A stretch of 60,000 bases of DNA from Membranipora membranacea. Its lineage: Eukaryota; Bryozoa; Gymnolaemata; Cheilostomatida; Membraniporidae. Positions 1 to 14,600 of this stretch are shown piece after piece. Position 1 is the first letter of the stretch, and every line of letters begins with the position of its first letter. The stretch lies in assembly GCA_914767715.1 (NCBI GenBank), contig OU612065.1, forward strand, positions 13,332,001-13,392,000, read 5' to 3'. The notes below the pieces were generated by a model, which saw only the letters and a program-made list of their open reading frames with translations, was not told where the DNA came from and made no database searches. A program made the position numbers and the translations under genes.

Positions 1-822
1 TACTGGAAATTGGCAAAATATTGTAAGATATGTCCATGGACTACCGATCGATTAGCTTTGCACAGCTGCTATCTATTTCACCTGATTTAATTGCTGCTGT
101 CGTGTCATTCTTGATTCTTCCACCTTCTCATCATGTGTAATCCAGCAAATTTGTCTCTTACAGTTTGAAGAAAAACGAAATCATAACTATTGAGGAGAAA
201 CTGGGTACAGACCCAGTGATTGGATCAGAAAAGGACCTTAAGTCGACTTGAAGTATTTTGAATGAGTAAGTTTCAGCTTAGTCACATCAAGGAGGTAGCT
301 CCTTCCTTGGTCACTTTGGGTTTCATACTGAGGTCATTATTTTCTTTTAGTGCTAACAGACTGTAACGAGTATTGCAAACATTTTTTTAAGGAGAATAAT
401 ATTATTTTTGGGGGGATGTGATTATCACATTATCCAACAAAAAATAACTTGTGATATACAATTGGTTAAAGTATGCAAACTTGTCATTTTGCAGAGTCAT
501 AGATCAGCCTGTGTATGGAGGCTGGATCTACAAGAGTCCAGCACTGGTATCCAGTCACAGCTTTACTGAAGCGGCCGATATACTGGAACGGTCTCGGCCC
601 TACACCTTACCATGGTCCTCCTGTCGTAATTGGTGCTACATCAGGTAATCATACTTAAGAAGATAGACCCATTACAGGAACATGTGATCTGATCGATGTG
701 TGTGGTGTGATGATGCCAGTCTACTGTTATCTTTATTGTCTAGACTTTGAGGACTCTTTGTACAGTATTTGGCAAACTCCCATATAATCAGCCTTTGACA
801 CTGTAGCTGGCATGCTGCCAAA
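1..822 (+). other. Unassigned 5' stretch with two exon-like segments
   Basis: No gene can be named here. A pyrimidine-rich acceptor precedes position 164. From 165 a frame runs LKKNEIITIEEKLGTDPVIG and on to a TGA at 249-251, which could be the last coding exon of a plus-strand gene starting before the window. A second stretch, about 495-645, sits between an acceptor-like ttttgcag and a gtaatc donor and is open in one frame (VIDQPVYGGWIYKSP...). I recognise neither peptide. The second stretch may be a chance open frame or an upstream exon of another transcript. The stretch ends just before the TPK1 start codon. Confidence 0.25.
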
Positions 823-3800
823 ATGGCTCAAGGTGATTTTCAATTGCCTTGTAATTATATACTATTGATTGTATGTTACTGCGCAAAAGAGTCTCTCACC
901 AAACCCTGAGTTGGCGGCATCTGATGTCTCTTTCTGTGTTTCAGATGACCGAAACGCTTATACAGGTGATTGGCCACTTTATACTTATGCTTAGCTGGGG
1001 TCAGGTTCCTTCAAATGCTTTGCTTTTCACTGTTACGTGATATAACTGGGATTACACCATGACTGTAATATGTCTCTAGCATAAAAAGCCTTTATTGAAA
1101 ACTAACAACCCATTCTCTTTGTAAAACAATACTAAGCTCAGTAGCTCAATGGTAGAAAAGGAATTGTTGGCTCTAGAAGGATCTTATGATGCGGAAATGT
1201 CAGGAAATATCATGTTGCATTTCTCTACACTTTGTAGATACTGATGCTATAATCATCCTCAATGGTGAGCAGAGACACGATACTTCTATATTCAATGAAA
1301 TTTGGTCTCGAGGTAAATATTACTGTTTATTAGTCTCCACACTGCATAGAGTACTTAGAATATAGAATATAAGTGTTATTACGACACTTTATGCCTGTAA
1401 GTTATTGACCAGAATTGTGAGAAGAGCAAACAGAAGGAAATTTGCGCGCTGTTAGCAGCATCTGAATCATTCATTTTACCTTTACATGAAGCCGTCTGAC
1501 CTTCAGACTAACTAACTCCTGATTATGTTTGTATGGTTATTAACCTCCTCATCCGAGAATATGCGCACGAAATGGAAAAAAGGAAATCTTTCTTAGATTA
1601 GAAAGCACAGGACATTTTCTGTGGTGCAATAGTGCAGATGTCTCGCCGATCATCCTGCTACCATATAAAGCAGAGTATGGTCAGATTGTAGGCTATTGTA
1701 AAGTTTAGCCTTGAGAAAATCCTGATATTTCTAGATGGAACATTTTATCATAGCTTATTTTATCAGCTGATAGGTTTGTCTAAAATAATGTCAATATTGA
1801 GTGTCGGCAGTCATGGACAATGGCGCTATTATAAGCTTTTGTGTGAGCACATAACGCTAGTACAGGGAGGTAATACTGTTACGTTGATGAATATATATTA
1901 AAAATCGAGTTAGTGAATTATTGATGTATTATTGCAAGCCAAGATTGTATTTTTAGCTTTGAGTTGTATTCCAATTGCCATACATTATCAGGCAGTCTCT
2001 ATATCAAATGACGCCCACAAATACTGTAGTGATTTTAATTTGTTGGCAAGTAAGGTATTGGCATCACCGAAAGCTATTTGAAAATGCATGACAGGACCGA
2101 TAAGATATGGCCAAAATTTGGCTCTGGCTGAACTTTTTATGGACAAAAAACTAAAATAAATTTTAGAAAATGGGCAGATATACACTTCTAACTAACTACT
2201 TCTGTACTCCTTAATATTGGCCATTGATGTAATTATGTTTGAATGATCAATAAGAAAATAACTAAGGTTATACTTCTGACACATCCGACGAACTTCCTCA
2301 CTTTTTTTCTCTGTTTCCTTCACTAGTATATTTACACATATTTTTCCAGCATGTCTCAAGGTAGCTGTGGATGGTGGTGCTAACTTTGTTATGGACCAGC
2401 TGGGTAGAGCTAAACCACAATGGCCGGATATTGTCACCGGAGATTTTGACTCTATTAGATCTGATGTGCTTACTTTCTGTAAGGAAAAAGTAAGTTTTTA
2501 CTCCAAAAGTTCGCATGAGACCATTCTACATTATCACAGCACAGAATCGGTGGATTATCATATTGACTACCACAGCGTGGTGAACTTACCAGGAGCCTTT
2601 GTCCTATGCTAGGACACATTCCTTCTATCTGTCTAACATTGGTCCTAATTTATGACTTGACACTGACAGCATTTTGGCTCCCGTTGTACCCAATTTAATA
2701 CTCTAATAACCTGGATAACTTTTTCAAACACAAAATAGGATTATTCACTGTCAAATGAAAATGCCAATTATCATTCCTTCCTGATGATGAGCAGATTTTG
2801 TATATTTGAATAGCTGATTGCTGTTTGATAAAAAGTGGTGAGCCAGAGGCTCCTTGTCATAGTGACTTTGCATTATTAGATTTGTGATGTTGGTATGCAA
2901 GGCCTTTTGCGAATTGCATAAGCGTGCAATTTGCGAGTCTCTTTGAAGTCCCAGTGGACCAGTACCGCTGTGTGGTGCCTACAATCTAACAGCAGTAAAG
3001 CAAAGGATCAAATTAAGAATAGGAGGGGCACGAACAACTGGTAAACTTAAAGTGAATCATTTGTGAATTACTCGTATGTACAGGGGAAGCAAGCTCCTGC
3101 GATAAATTTCAACGCAGTGAGGCACACCATGGCAGTGAAGCAAACCATGGCAATTTCCTTTTCTAAGGTTATGTTAGGGATAGGGAGTTAGTAGTTGTGA
3201 TTAATGTTCAGTCTGATAATCATGCTGAAATCAATCAACAGCTAATAATTCTCTCATCATGGATTGTCATCTTACATAAGACGTCAATCTAATTGTAATA
3301 CAGGTCAATAACGATTTTACATGACGTTCATGCTCCAATATACTGGTTGTCTTTTAGTGCGAATTATAACATCTCAAACCATGCACTAAATGTCAGTGAT
3401 AATTGTTTCTGTCAGGAAGTTGGATATCAGACGGAGCCTGGAGATGTGGGTCCAAATTAACACTCAATTTCGATGGCCAATATGGTAATTTCATTCTGAG
3501 GTCAATTTCCTCTATGCAGACAATCTTTCTAATGGACTCTGCCTTATAGCTTAGAGGCATTCCAAGTACTCGATCAGCTGATTGAGTTCATGAGAAAGTA
3601 AATATTACTTGTCCTGAGATCTCATCAGATGAGCTGACTACTTGAGCATAGGATAGCGGGCATACTTGTTATAGGGCCGTATCAGGTTAGGCTTGTGCTG
3701 CATATGACTGACGCAAGTAATGAGAATTGCCATGGGGTAATGCTCTTTTAGCATTTCGTGTCTCATTACATTATTACTTAAAAAGAAAAGATTTTGCTCA

Positions 3801-6800
3801 CAGCCAATATTTCCTGTATGTGTCTAAACTAAGGTTAACTGGTGACTGCTCAAGGACGTATACAATTCTTGAATTAGAACCTTTTGAAACACACTTGGCA
3901 CAAGCTATTGTTATACACAAAAAATAATAGCCCAATGATATAATAGGTATTCAGCTAAATCTATGAATTATTGAAAGAAACTCTCGATTACTTTATATTT
4001 TACTATACACTGCAGGCTGCATAACTATTTCACAGCAGGCAATAACTTAGCATTTGACCCACTATGTAAGTTCGAGACCATTATGAAGCCCTTGTCCAGA
4101 TCTCTGAGATATCTCTTGTGAAGTTTTATTTGACCAAGGAGTATTTGACATTCTTATCATGACATGGGCAATGAACTCATGATGCAATGATACTAAGGAA
4201 ATTTCATTCAATGATTAGCATGAGTGAGTGGAGTATATGGTGATGGTTGATAGAGGAATTTCACAAACTGCCTCGATCCCGATCCCTGCCCACTATTGAT
4301 GGAGTACTGAAACCAGCACTTGATGAAAGTCTTTGATATCTGATGTAAAATTTGATAAAGTTTCGTTTTGCATAGTCCAAAAATCAGATAGTTCAATATT
4401 TCTGAAGATCGCTGTAGTCAATGCACATCCTGTAGGATCGAACTGGTCCTCTCACAGTACCCATAATGCCATGTGTTTGTTTTCTGGCCTCTGTTATTGC
4501 TCCTTTATTTTGTATTTTGTCTGATTTTCAGGGTATTCCGACCTACCATACTCCAGACCAAAACGAGACGGACTTTATGAAGTGTGTGCGGATCGTGATT
4601 AGAGAGATTATTAATAGAAATCTTCCTGTAAGTATTTACCAGGCTGTATATACAGTAGATACGTTCCTGTATACACAACTATATACACACACCTTTTATA
4701 TACCAGATTATCTAAGTAATGTTGTAGCATTAGTAGTATAGGGTAAATAACAAAACCACAGACAAAAAAATGCTGCACTGCAGTTTAAATTGGCCTGAGA
4801 CTTGAATTATATGCAAATGGGTGATAGGATAGGTTATACATGCAAAAATCAATTGATCTGATAGGAATAAACCAGAATTTTAACTTGAACTCGATAATTG
4901 GAAACACCCCTGGATAAAAATTAAGTAGGTGAGGGATGGAGATGAGGTTGGTGGACATTTCGTTATAGTATGTCCATTCCCTTCAGATAACAGCTAATCA
5001 CAGAAAATGATGTGGTAATTATGTGTTAATATTATTCATTTTTGTGGTGGGTGCTTCTACTATGATGGGCTTGCCGACAAGAATGCACTCCCTGACCCTG
5101 ATGCAAAGGAGTGCATTTTAAAACATCCACACAGTTATCATATTGACATGACCAACAGATTTGTAGTACGTTGGAAGGCTTTGATATACGGTAGTCAATC
5201 AGTGGTGAGATATTTGACGGGTTTGGTTTCCCTTTTGGTCTAAGATGTGGAGAACAAAAGAGTTTTACACTTCGGATCCTTTGAAAGTTTGATTTTTTTG
5301 TATTGATGCTTTGCCAAAGATAAGTTCCGCCCATGTCAAGTTGATGCACACAAATGGAAACACATGATGTTATTCCCAGCTCTCCCTTAGCCTTATACAG
5401 CCGAACCCTCTCATCTTGTAATGTATTACCTGTACTTGCCCAAGCTGTGATGAAAATCAATGTTCATCAAATAAATGTACACATATTGTCAATATTTTTT
5501 GTTTTATTTGTAGACCGACAGAATATTAGTATTTGGTGCTTATGGAGGAAGATTAGATCATGTATTTTCAAATGTAAATACTCTTACTATAGCCAGAGAC
5601 TTAACAAGTATACCACTTTATTTATTAGACGACCACCAACAAGCATTTCTGCTTTGCCCAGTAAGTGAAGAAAAACGCTGACTTTGTCGCATTAGGCACA
5701 TATGGTGAAGATTGTAACGCTGAATGGTTAGCATCACGAATGTTGCTTCAAATCACAAAGCCTGATGGATCATATTTCCCATCAACATAAAAAATTTCTC
5801 GTCCTACATTATATCGAATGCTAATATTCAGAGGATGAACTAGGATTTTCATTCTTTAATTATTGAACATTTGTATGTTTCATTGATTAGTTTAGAAAAT
5901 CGTTTATATATCCTTTTTTTTTACATCTGCCTCGCAGGGCGAACATCACATACATATATCTGAACCAGAAATAGTGAAATGGTGTGGACTAGTCCCTGTA
6001 TCACAGCCTGTTACCTCAAAAACTACGGGGCTTAAGTGGAATCTCGGTAAGTTATCTATATTTTTATGATCATTTGGCCGAGGATCAGCACCCTCATCAT
6101 CTTAGCTTTCCTTCACATGCCTTTGTGGTAGAGTTTGTCAGATTTTCTCAACATGTCTACCGATCAGGAAAGTTTTGTGGTGTGTTGATCATTTAACTGA
6201 CTAAGATTAAGCTGTTTTTTAGTAGCCGCATCTTGGTTTTCGCATAGTTGATATGGACTAGATTGTCCAAGAAAGAAACTCAGCCCAATCGAGATCAAGC
6301 TCACATACATGTGAATATCCGGAGTAATAATAATTGTGTTGAGAGCACATGAAAACAAAACCGTAATTAGCTTTTTAACATCAAAATCAAGAATCAAGAT
6401 GATTTCCTGGAAGTGAGATACTCATAGAACACACTTAAATCAGTAGTCGTTTACCTTTGCTAATGTGGAGCATGAAGTGAACTCACTTGTATCACATTTC
6501 CTAGAGGCGTTCAGAAACCATGGGAACAACCTGATTTCATTGACAGTACGGATTTATAATACTGATGCTTGCTATTATGTTGACCTCTGAAAGGACCCAT
6601 TTTCCATATTGGAGGGAGCCATCAAATTGGTTGCTCGGTCTCAACTTGCCAAAGTTAATTGATTTCATTTAAGAGGGTCTACCACATCAACTAACCTAGA
6701 TCAGTTTACCCTGAAATTACAAGCCACTTAGTTTTACCATCCTTAAAAAAGCACTTCTGAAGTAGGGATGGCCAATTTATTATTTCCATGGCTTTTTTGC

Positions 6801-7337
6801 ATTAGTTCAAGACTTAATTGGTGGGGAAAGTTATCCACACAATGGCTATGTAATGATGTGTATCAGACACTGCTGAGATTTTGTGGTATCTTATAAAACA
6901 ATAAATTTAACTCTCTGAAATTAATATGGAATTCACACAGTATGATTTATGGGTTGCTGTTACTGGTCAGGGTCCAACACCCAGTATTGGTCATAATATC
7001 ACAGAGCAAGGATATATATCCTTACTCTGTGATAATATACAGCCATGTTTTGTGCTTATACATTCCATCACTTGCTAGTATACTGGTGGATGTATACGGT
7101 ACGCTCAGTATTCACATGTTTCAGTTTTTGCGGGATCCACGTTGCCTATTCCTTTAAAATGTAACAGTAAAAGCACTTGTAGTAACTCATTTTTTGTCTA
7201 ATATTTTAGACGGTGAGATAATGAGGTACGGAGCTATCATCAGCACATCTAACAAAATATTAGACAACATCGTTACTATAACATGTGATGGTGCTTTACT
7301 ATGGATGATGGGATTCTGCAGTGCAGATGAACTGTGA
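823..7337 (+). CDS. TPK1: Thiamine pyrophosphokinase, complete, 8 coding exons
   Basis: Transfers pyrophosphate from ATP to thiamine to make the cofactor thiamine pyrophosphate in the cytosol; the known enzyme is a homodimer. Exons join(823..832, 945..965, 1238..1312, 2350..2489, 4532..4627, 5514..5660, 5938..6046, 7210..7337) give 242 codons including TGA, all with GT-AG introns and matching phases. Diagnostic motifs are DGGAN at residues 43-47, GDFDSI at 66-71, TPDQNETDF at 89-97, a GAYGGRLDH segment, WCGLVPV, and the C-terminal thiamine-binding part TGLKWNL...STSNKI. The length (241 aa) fits animal TPK1. The start was chosen because ATGGCTCAAG joins in frame through a 21-base microexon to the conserved strand DAIIILN. 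The two first exons are the weakest part of the model. The largest intron, 2490-4531, holds no recognisable gene. The gene converges on the V-ATPase gene. Confidence 0.95.
6997..7034. repeat. Short near-perfect palindrome in the last TPK1 intron
   Basis: The arms ATATCACAGAGCAAGGATAT and ATATCCTTACTCTGTGATA pair with one mismatch. The same core recurs as a perfect palindrome at 30091-30116 in the spacer upstream of the second eEF2 copy, so this is a dispersed hairpin family rather than a chance inverted repeat. Confidence 0.8.
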
Positions 7338-8601
7338 CATAGTCCACTATATCGCTATTTCTCGCATTTGCATAGTCTCAGGGGTACAAAAATCTGCGAA
7401 ATAACTTCAAAACTCATCTTATACAAAGCCATGTATGTTAATGTGTCGGGAGCCTCACGTAACAGCCATGTGATCGGAGACTATGGAATCAGTCTCTGGT
7501 TTGACTACTGCTACATGCAGAAAATACATGGGAGTGAAAAGATGTTCTCTACCATGTTTTACAAACAGTCAGGGTCCGTGTAGCAGAAGATCTAAAGCCA
7601 ACACATTATCTTAATGCTGTGAATAACACACCAGTTTACCTCATGTGCCAAAAATATAGAATATGAGGCGTTTCATTATAGTCAGACAGATGTTGCCTAG
7701 TTTTCCAGTAATGAACCCACCATAGTGTTGGCAATGGGGACAAGACCGAAGTGTGTTGTTTAAAATCTCTTCTTGAATGAGAGGGTCAGTCCTATCCTGT
7801 CACCTGACACCTACATATAGCTGACTGAATGCCTAGATTTATTCAAATGGTGTTGTAACTAACTAGGCTTGAAGTCAGCGCTATGCTGTGTATGATATAT
7901 ATCAACTGCTAGTTGAGCAATATTTTTACACAATTTATTATTATACCATGGTATAACAACAGTCACAAGTCAAATTGTGTCATAAAATCTCAAAACAACC
8001 CCATCAAACTACTCTGTGGATGTCTTTCAAAATGTAACATCTCCCTTGATCATCAATTATTCTGTTTTGGTATAAACGAGTTGGGCCCATTTGTCTGTAT
8101 TGAACCTAAGCCGGGGGACTCATAGCAACAGAAGCAGGTCAACTACCTTTCAATTTTTTTGCTGTATTTCAGCTTTTATTGGATTGAATAACAAAGCAAA
8201 GGGATGCAAACACAAATTAGTATTACAACACAACATATATTTTGAAATACTTAAAAGAATAAATTTTCAAAGCAAAATGTCTAACTTTTTTGTTCTTGAT
8301 TTGTATGAAGGTATTTAAGCACAGGATGAATAACACTACGATAGAGATGTTTTAGCGTTATGACAAAAATTTGCAAAAATTAAGATACTGGTTTTGGACA
8401 ATAGTAGGGGTGGGGTGTATGTACCTATTGACTAGCAAAAGAGAAGAAGCCGTCCAGATAGTAGATGTTTTACATTCATTATTGGCGTTCACAGTCAATT
8501 AGACAACTACTTAATATAGTCTCAAGGCAAATTTAATGGTGAAAGTTTAATGAATGACGATACAGTTACAATAGATTAATGTGTGGAGAGTTCCGTAGTA
8601 A
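7338..8601. other. Convergent spacer between TPK1 and V-ATPase a
   Basis: This holds the 3' ends of two convergent genes. Open frames here are short, AT-rich and show no family resemblance. No RNA gene or terminal inverted repeat was recognised. Confidence 0.5.
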
Positions 8602-11600
8602 TTATTCAGCTGGTCCTGAAGTTTCATCCAGTAGATGCTCAAATGTGAACGGTTCGAATGAGTAACCCTCTCCGGAGTAAAACTTACTGTTGAACTCAAC
8701 CCTGTCAATCAGAAACAAAACATTACAGCAGGGAAGGTGATTACAGTGACATAAATTTTTGGAAAACTATCAAAATGATTTGGGGAGTTGTCTGGGCATC
8801 TTCTAATGGAAGACAACTGAACACTGTGAATCTAAGATTAGTCCCACCCTCCCTGCCTGCATACAGCACTGATCTGAAGCTGTTTTGACTTATTGACACA
8901 TTTACTATGTTTCCATGTTCATATTATTTGTTTTACCACCTTTTCATATATTTAAAATATATAAAGTATTGCCATGAACATCACCCTGTTAAATGTTGTC
9001 CAAAAATGGCAACAAAAATAAGAAAGTTGGAAAAACATCACTCCAATACCTAACCTCACCAGCTATGGCTGGTATTCCATGCAAAACATGTGTAAGATCC
9101 CAGATACAACAGACAATTATTCAGAGACTTCAAAATACATATGAGCTTCTTACCAATGGAGACGGAGTGTATGCAGGAAGGCTGATAGGCCCTCCATAGC
9201 AAGCAGGACAGCAACAGTAAGAATGACCCAAGGTGGGAAGACTATAGCCAATACTGCGGCTCCGTAATATCCACCATTCATAGACAGACCTATACGTAAT
9301 ACCATCTTCCACAGAACCTCAGACAATTCTGTAAACAGTGATAATGCAAATTATATCAGTATTGGTAAACACATAATGTCGCAGAGTACTCTCTGATATA
9401 TTTCAGTATGCCGGACAGCATGAGAGTATAGAGTAAATAATTGGCTTTATTGAATGTTTAAATTCTCATATGTATCAGCAAAGGTACACTGCGCAACTCT
9501 GTATTGAAATCCTAACTCAAAATTGAGGTCAAATCTGAATTTCTTGCCATGAATACCACTTACGTCCATGAGCTAGACTGAGGGCCCAAAGTCGCAGATA
9601 TGATGCGGTGTGTGAGATGCAGCCGAGACAAAACTCAATGGTGTGAATAGCCTGATGAACCACAATGTCTCCTGTGCTCTGCTGTAAACACAAAATTACA
9701 ATTAGTAACAAGCGCAGCCTGTTCTGCATATAAAACATGTCAAAATTTTCCTTCTACAGGAGCTATTCAAAGTTGCTTTTCTCATACCTCATTTTAACGC
9801 AAAGCATAAAATTAATATTTGAAGTCTATAACGCAAAGTTACATCTAAACAACAACATCAATGTATTATATTATAACTTCAGGCATTTTGATTTGGAAAA
9901 AAAGTTAGTCAAGCCCTAGTTATTTTGTTGGAGCAATTCAATCATAGACTTAATAAGACTTTAAATATAAGTCTATATAAGTATATAAGTCTATGAATTC
10001 AACAATCGGGTGACCACTAATGCTTGTTTAGGATGGGTGCAAGGCTTCATGTTTACATCGGTTCTACCATTATAAAGTTAACCGAACAACAGGAGCAGAT
10101 AGAAAGAGGAACTAAGGACAACTCAAAATGAATGCATCACTAGCTACAATGATTGTGTTGTGTGAAAGGAGGTTAGCGACTCCATCAACTGGATCAGATT
10201 ACAAATCTTGAGTGGGTTAATTCAACTGCAACTGGGCAATCATGTTAAGCAGCCATGTTATAATGGGGTGAATTTCTAGTTGAGGGAAGTTTGAGGCAAT
10301 TGGCGAGACCAAACCACCATAGCAACTGATAATGAACATTTTTTGTTACAACATGGTGCATTTCTATTAAATGCAGATTGATTGACCATCAATGGCTTGC
10401 CCTTACTTACATGGGATCAAAGCCTCACAATTATCTAGAAATTTGTTTAAAAGGAAGCTTGGACTGTGTTTGTTAATCACAGGATGCTTGGAATTTTTTT
10501 GCCATTCATACAATCTGTCTAGGATCAATCAATCTGCCATAACTTAGGTAAGTGAAAGCACAACACTGAGCTACTGAGAAAATCGAAAATAATGCATTCA
10601 TGGAGAGTTATATGCTCTCTTAGCCTCAATTTCACCTGCTCCTCTTGCTCAGGCACATCGGCACTGAAGCCCTCGGCCCGCAGTGCATCAGCCTGCTGCT
10701 GAAAGACTGAGGCACCATTATTGAGAGGCTCGCCCTCTTCAGCCAATTCAGCCTCAGCTCTCTGCTGAGTGGTCTGCTTGAATGAATGCTGCAGAAATAC
10801 AAAACTAGCAATATCAGATTGAGATGAAAGTGAAGCACATCCCACCCTACCAAAAACTTTAATGGCATTTGGTCTTGAAAACTGGCATCACTATGATTAC
10901 CATCATTTGATGATCAATTTTATCAGATGGATCATCATTGAAACACTGTCTAGTAGCCATTTAAATTCTTGGTAAGGCGAGTAAGCCATGGCAGTATTTG
11001 AAATTCTACCTCTTCCTCATGAGAGTCGTGGCCATCATCGGTGGTGATTTGGAGCTGATCATGATGGATTATCTCCTCCTGATCTCCATTGATCCCATTC
11101 TCTCTCTGTACGTGGCCACCTGATGGTTGCTTCTGATGATCACAATTAGGAAACACATTTGTGGATTTTGCAGTAGCATACATAAATTATCTAACACTGA
11201 TAATTTAAAACTCAGAACACAGCTATGTGAAATAGAATTAGAATGGCTTGGTGGCATTTTCTGTGAAATGTCCCGTCAAAAATTGGACATGATATTTTTT
11301 AAGGGAACAAACCGAGCCTTATCATGATTTTAATTACCTTGGTGTATCCACGTCTCCACAGTAAGAAAGGTTTTGGTACAAGAATCCATGGTATACATAT
11401 CACTATTACAACCACTAAGAACGTCTGAATGGTTTGCTGTTCAAATATATAATTAAATTCATATCATTGACTATTTTGCAGCTAAGTGCTTTTAATACAG
11501 TGTTTGACCGCCAACATTTCAAATCCCAGGGCTCAATGATAAACAGGCGAGACAACATTTGAAGTAAGATGATTGAATTAAAAAAATTGATACATATTTT

Positions 11601-14600
11601 TTGAGAATGTAGTTAAACTCACCCCGACACCCGAACCAAACGCTGGATTGGAAGGAGAGCAGGTATAGTTCATACCTAGTCTGTTATCAAAAACATTATC
11701 CGTGACTGGACGAGTAAATAGATACATGTTTATCATTCCTGCAATAATAAATATATCATTTTAAAATTCTTGCTCAAAAAGTAGAGCAAGTCAGAGGACA
11801 TATACACCTGAAGGTGCTACATCAAAGTCTTTCTTCCGATTCTCTACGAAAAAAAGGGGAATATTTGGGCCACACCCACCTATGAGTAAGTTAGGAGAGC
11901 AGCCTGGTAGAGTTTCAAGCTGAGGCTGTCTAGCATTCCAGGAGATCCACTTATAGAATATCTCTACCACCAGGAACAGGAAGGTACAGCTAAGGAACAG
12001 TATTTGAGGGATGAACTCGCAGAAAACATTGATCATGTTGGAAAAGTGCCTACAATATAGATCATACCATCATCACCACCAACATACAAAAATCAGCGGA
12101 GAACATCAAGTGAGTTGAATATGTCAAGTTAGGTAAATGTGTATTTTCCATATATTGTATAAAGCTGAGGGGTTGATGACTTACACATGGTTGAACAATC
12201 CTAGCCAGAGTCCAAACATCATGTGAAATACTCCAAGAATAACTGAAAGTTTCATCTTGAAACTATTGATGAAGGTCAGCTTGTTGGATGAGATGGCCCA
12301 TACCTACAACAAAAGGGAGACTATGTACTGCATATTAGACACCTTGGATGCAATGTGATTATATATGTATTACTATAATATGTTGATGACATTGTCTTAG
12401 TTGAACAATAAAAATAAAACAAGCTCTAAAAAGGTATAGGTCATAACATGGCATGAAAACAAGACTTACAGGGTCAAGCCCAAATGGATACGGAGAGCCA
12501 GAAAACTGAGACGATGCGTCTGAAACGTTGGTGTAGGTCCTATGACCTGTCATTGGATCTTCAGTATAACTGTAAGGTGATGGTAGGAGCTGGGCACTCT
12601 TTAGCCATGTTTCAGGTTCGGTACCGTTTGACATTTTATACACAGACTCTGGAACATGCCAACTAGAACCGAAGAAGTTCACAGACAGCGAGAAGATGTC
12701 ATTGTACAGTAAGCCAGCATAGACAGAGAAAGCTCCCATCATTAGTATGAGGTATCTCCCTCCAAAGAACATGTTCCATATCTACAACAGTAATCTGCAT
12801 GTGCCAGAAGCTTTTCCAGCTAAAATTGTCAGACAGTGAAAGATAAATGAGGGAAGACATCGGTAAGAGTTGCCTCGTCAATCTGATATCGATGCAAGAC
12901 TGTTGTCACAGTGTGAAAAATTACAGTTCTCAATGATAGAAAAATTATCCTGGTTTCTTTACCAACCATCAAATTCCAGTCGGGCACAATCTATGGTTTC
13001 TATGTACTAAATATGTCTATCAGTTGTCACTCGAAACGTTCTGGTCATTTTTCAAGACACCCCAAAGACACTAATATACTACTGTATGCGCTAGTTACCA
13101 AAATCTTGCTTCATGATTTCGAATAACTCATTTGTTCAAATAACTTTTTTATACCATACAGATCGGCAGGAAATTAATTTTTCTGTATGCTCATAAATAC
13201 CATGATGCTTATACTATTTTTGAAATTCCGGTATTGTACTAAATCTATATTGGATTACAATTTGGGTGGTTGTTATCAATGAATTGTCATATCTCACCTC
13301 ATTGTCAGATTTCTTAGCCATGAGTTGTCTTTCCCTTAATACCATCCAAAGACCAGCCATGAACATAACAAAGCCGTGTCCAAAATCACCAAACATCACG
13401 GAGAAGAGGAATGGGAATGTTATTATACTGAACGGAGCTGTAATATAAATATAAAATCATGCAGCAGGAGTAAGAGAGTTTATCAAGGATTTTAAAAGTA
13501 AACACTATTATTTATACAGATTGCAACCAGAGCAGGATTCAGTTCTCAAGAACTTGTTACTTGGGTGTTTCAATTGAAATTTACTGAAACCAGGGATGTT
13601 GTCCAGGTCAAGAGACTGCGCTTACCTGGATTGACTTCCATATAGCTGGAGACTCCGTAAGCGTCAATAAGGTTCTGGAAAACCTTTGTAAACTTGTTAG
13701 TTCTATGGTAAGTTGGGGGTTTTTGAGATGTAGCCATTCTATTGAGAATGGAAGGTACTGAACTTCCGCTACGCTCCTAAAAGAAGCATATATAAGTAAT
13801 AACATTAATCATTCACAGTAATGTGCACATGATGAAATGGGTGCATAGACACCTGGCCAAAAATTAATCGTTAGATCCATAATAACACCACTTAGGTTGA
13901 ATCTCCAGATCAGATCAATAGTATTCAGTAGCAGTCACAGTATCAAATTGCAGATAACAGTCACACAATGCAAGAGATATGATATTCTTTAACACATTTA
14001 GTGAGGCCCCTGAATGTGTAAGTATTTATATAGTGAGGCCTGAGTTACCTACCTGGCCGCGTCTGAGAGCATGATGTACTTTATCTAGATCCGAGTTGGC
14101 TACCCAGCATTCAGCAATGAGACACTTCTGTGTGACGTCAAGGTTAAACATGTTCAGAGTATGATAGATGGCTTTGATCTTTTTGACTTTGATAAACCAG
14201 TTCTTGATATTCTTTGCTGCGAGAACTAATACTCTGTGCCTGTGATCAGTTGTCTGTCCGAGAACCTGTCAAAAAAGAGAAAGTATTTTTTTCCTAAAGT
14301 TCATTGATGCATAATGGAGTCATAAGGTTCTGCAACATAACTGAAAACTACAACTTGGGCCCAAGAACGTAGCCCCACATACCTGTAGGCACACAAAGAT
14401 CAAACTTATGTGACCCAATAGGAAATTTAGCTGCAGTCACAAACTTTTCGAATGACTAGATTGTCTGATCAATTGTCGATATGTTATTTCTCTCAGACTA
14501 AAGATTACAATTTAACATACAGTGTTGAGATCCTCTATCCTGGTCATGACACCCATAGCCATCTCTCTGCGCTCAGCGGGCGATTCAGGGCATGGATACA

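Noticed and set aside
1138-1200. tRNA-like A box (GTAGCTCAATGGTAG) upstream of TPK1 exon 3
   Set aside because: No B box at the right distance and no acceptor-stem pairing.
5032-5460. 142-residue open frame on the minus strand inside a TPK1 intron
   Set aside because: No recognisable domain or splice context; its composition looks like random non-coding DNA.
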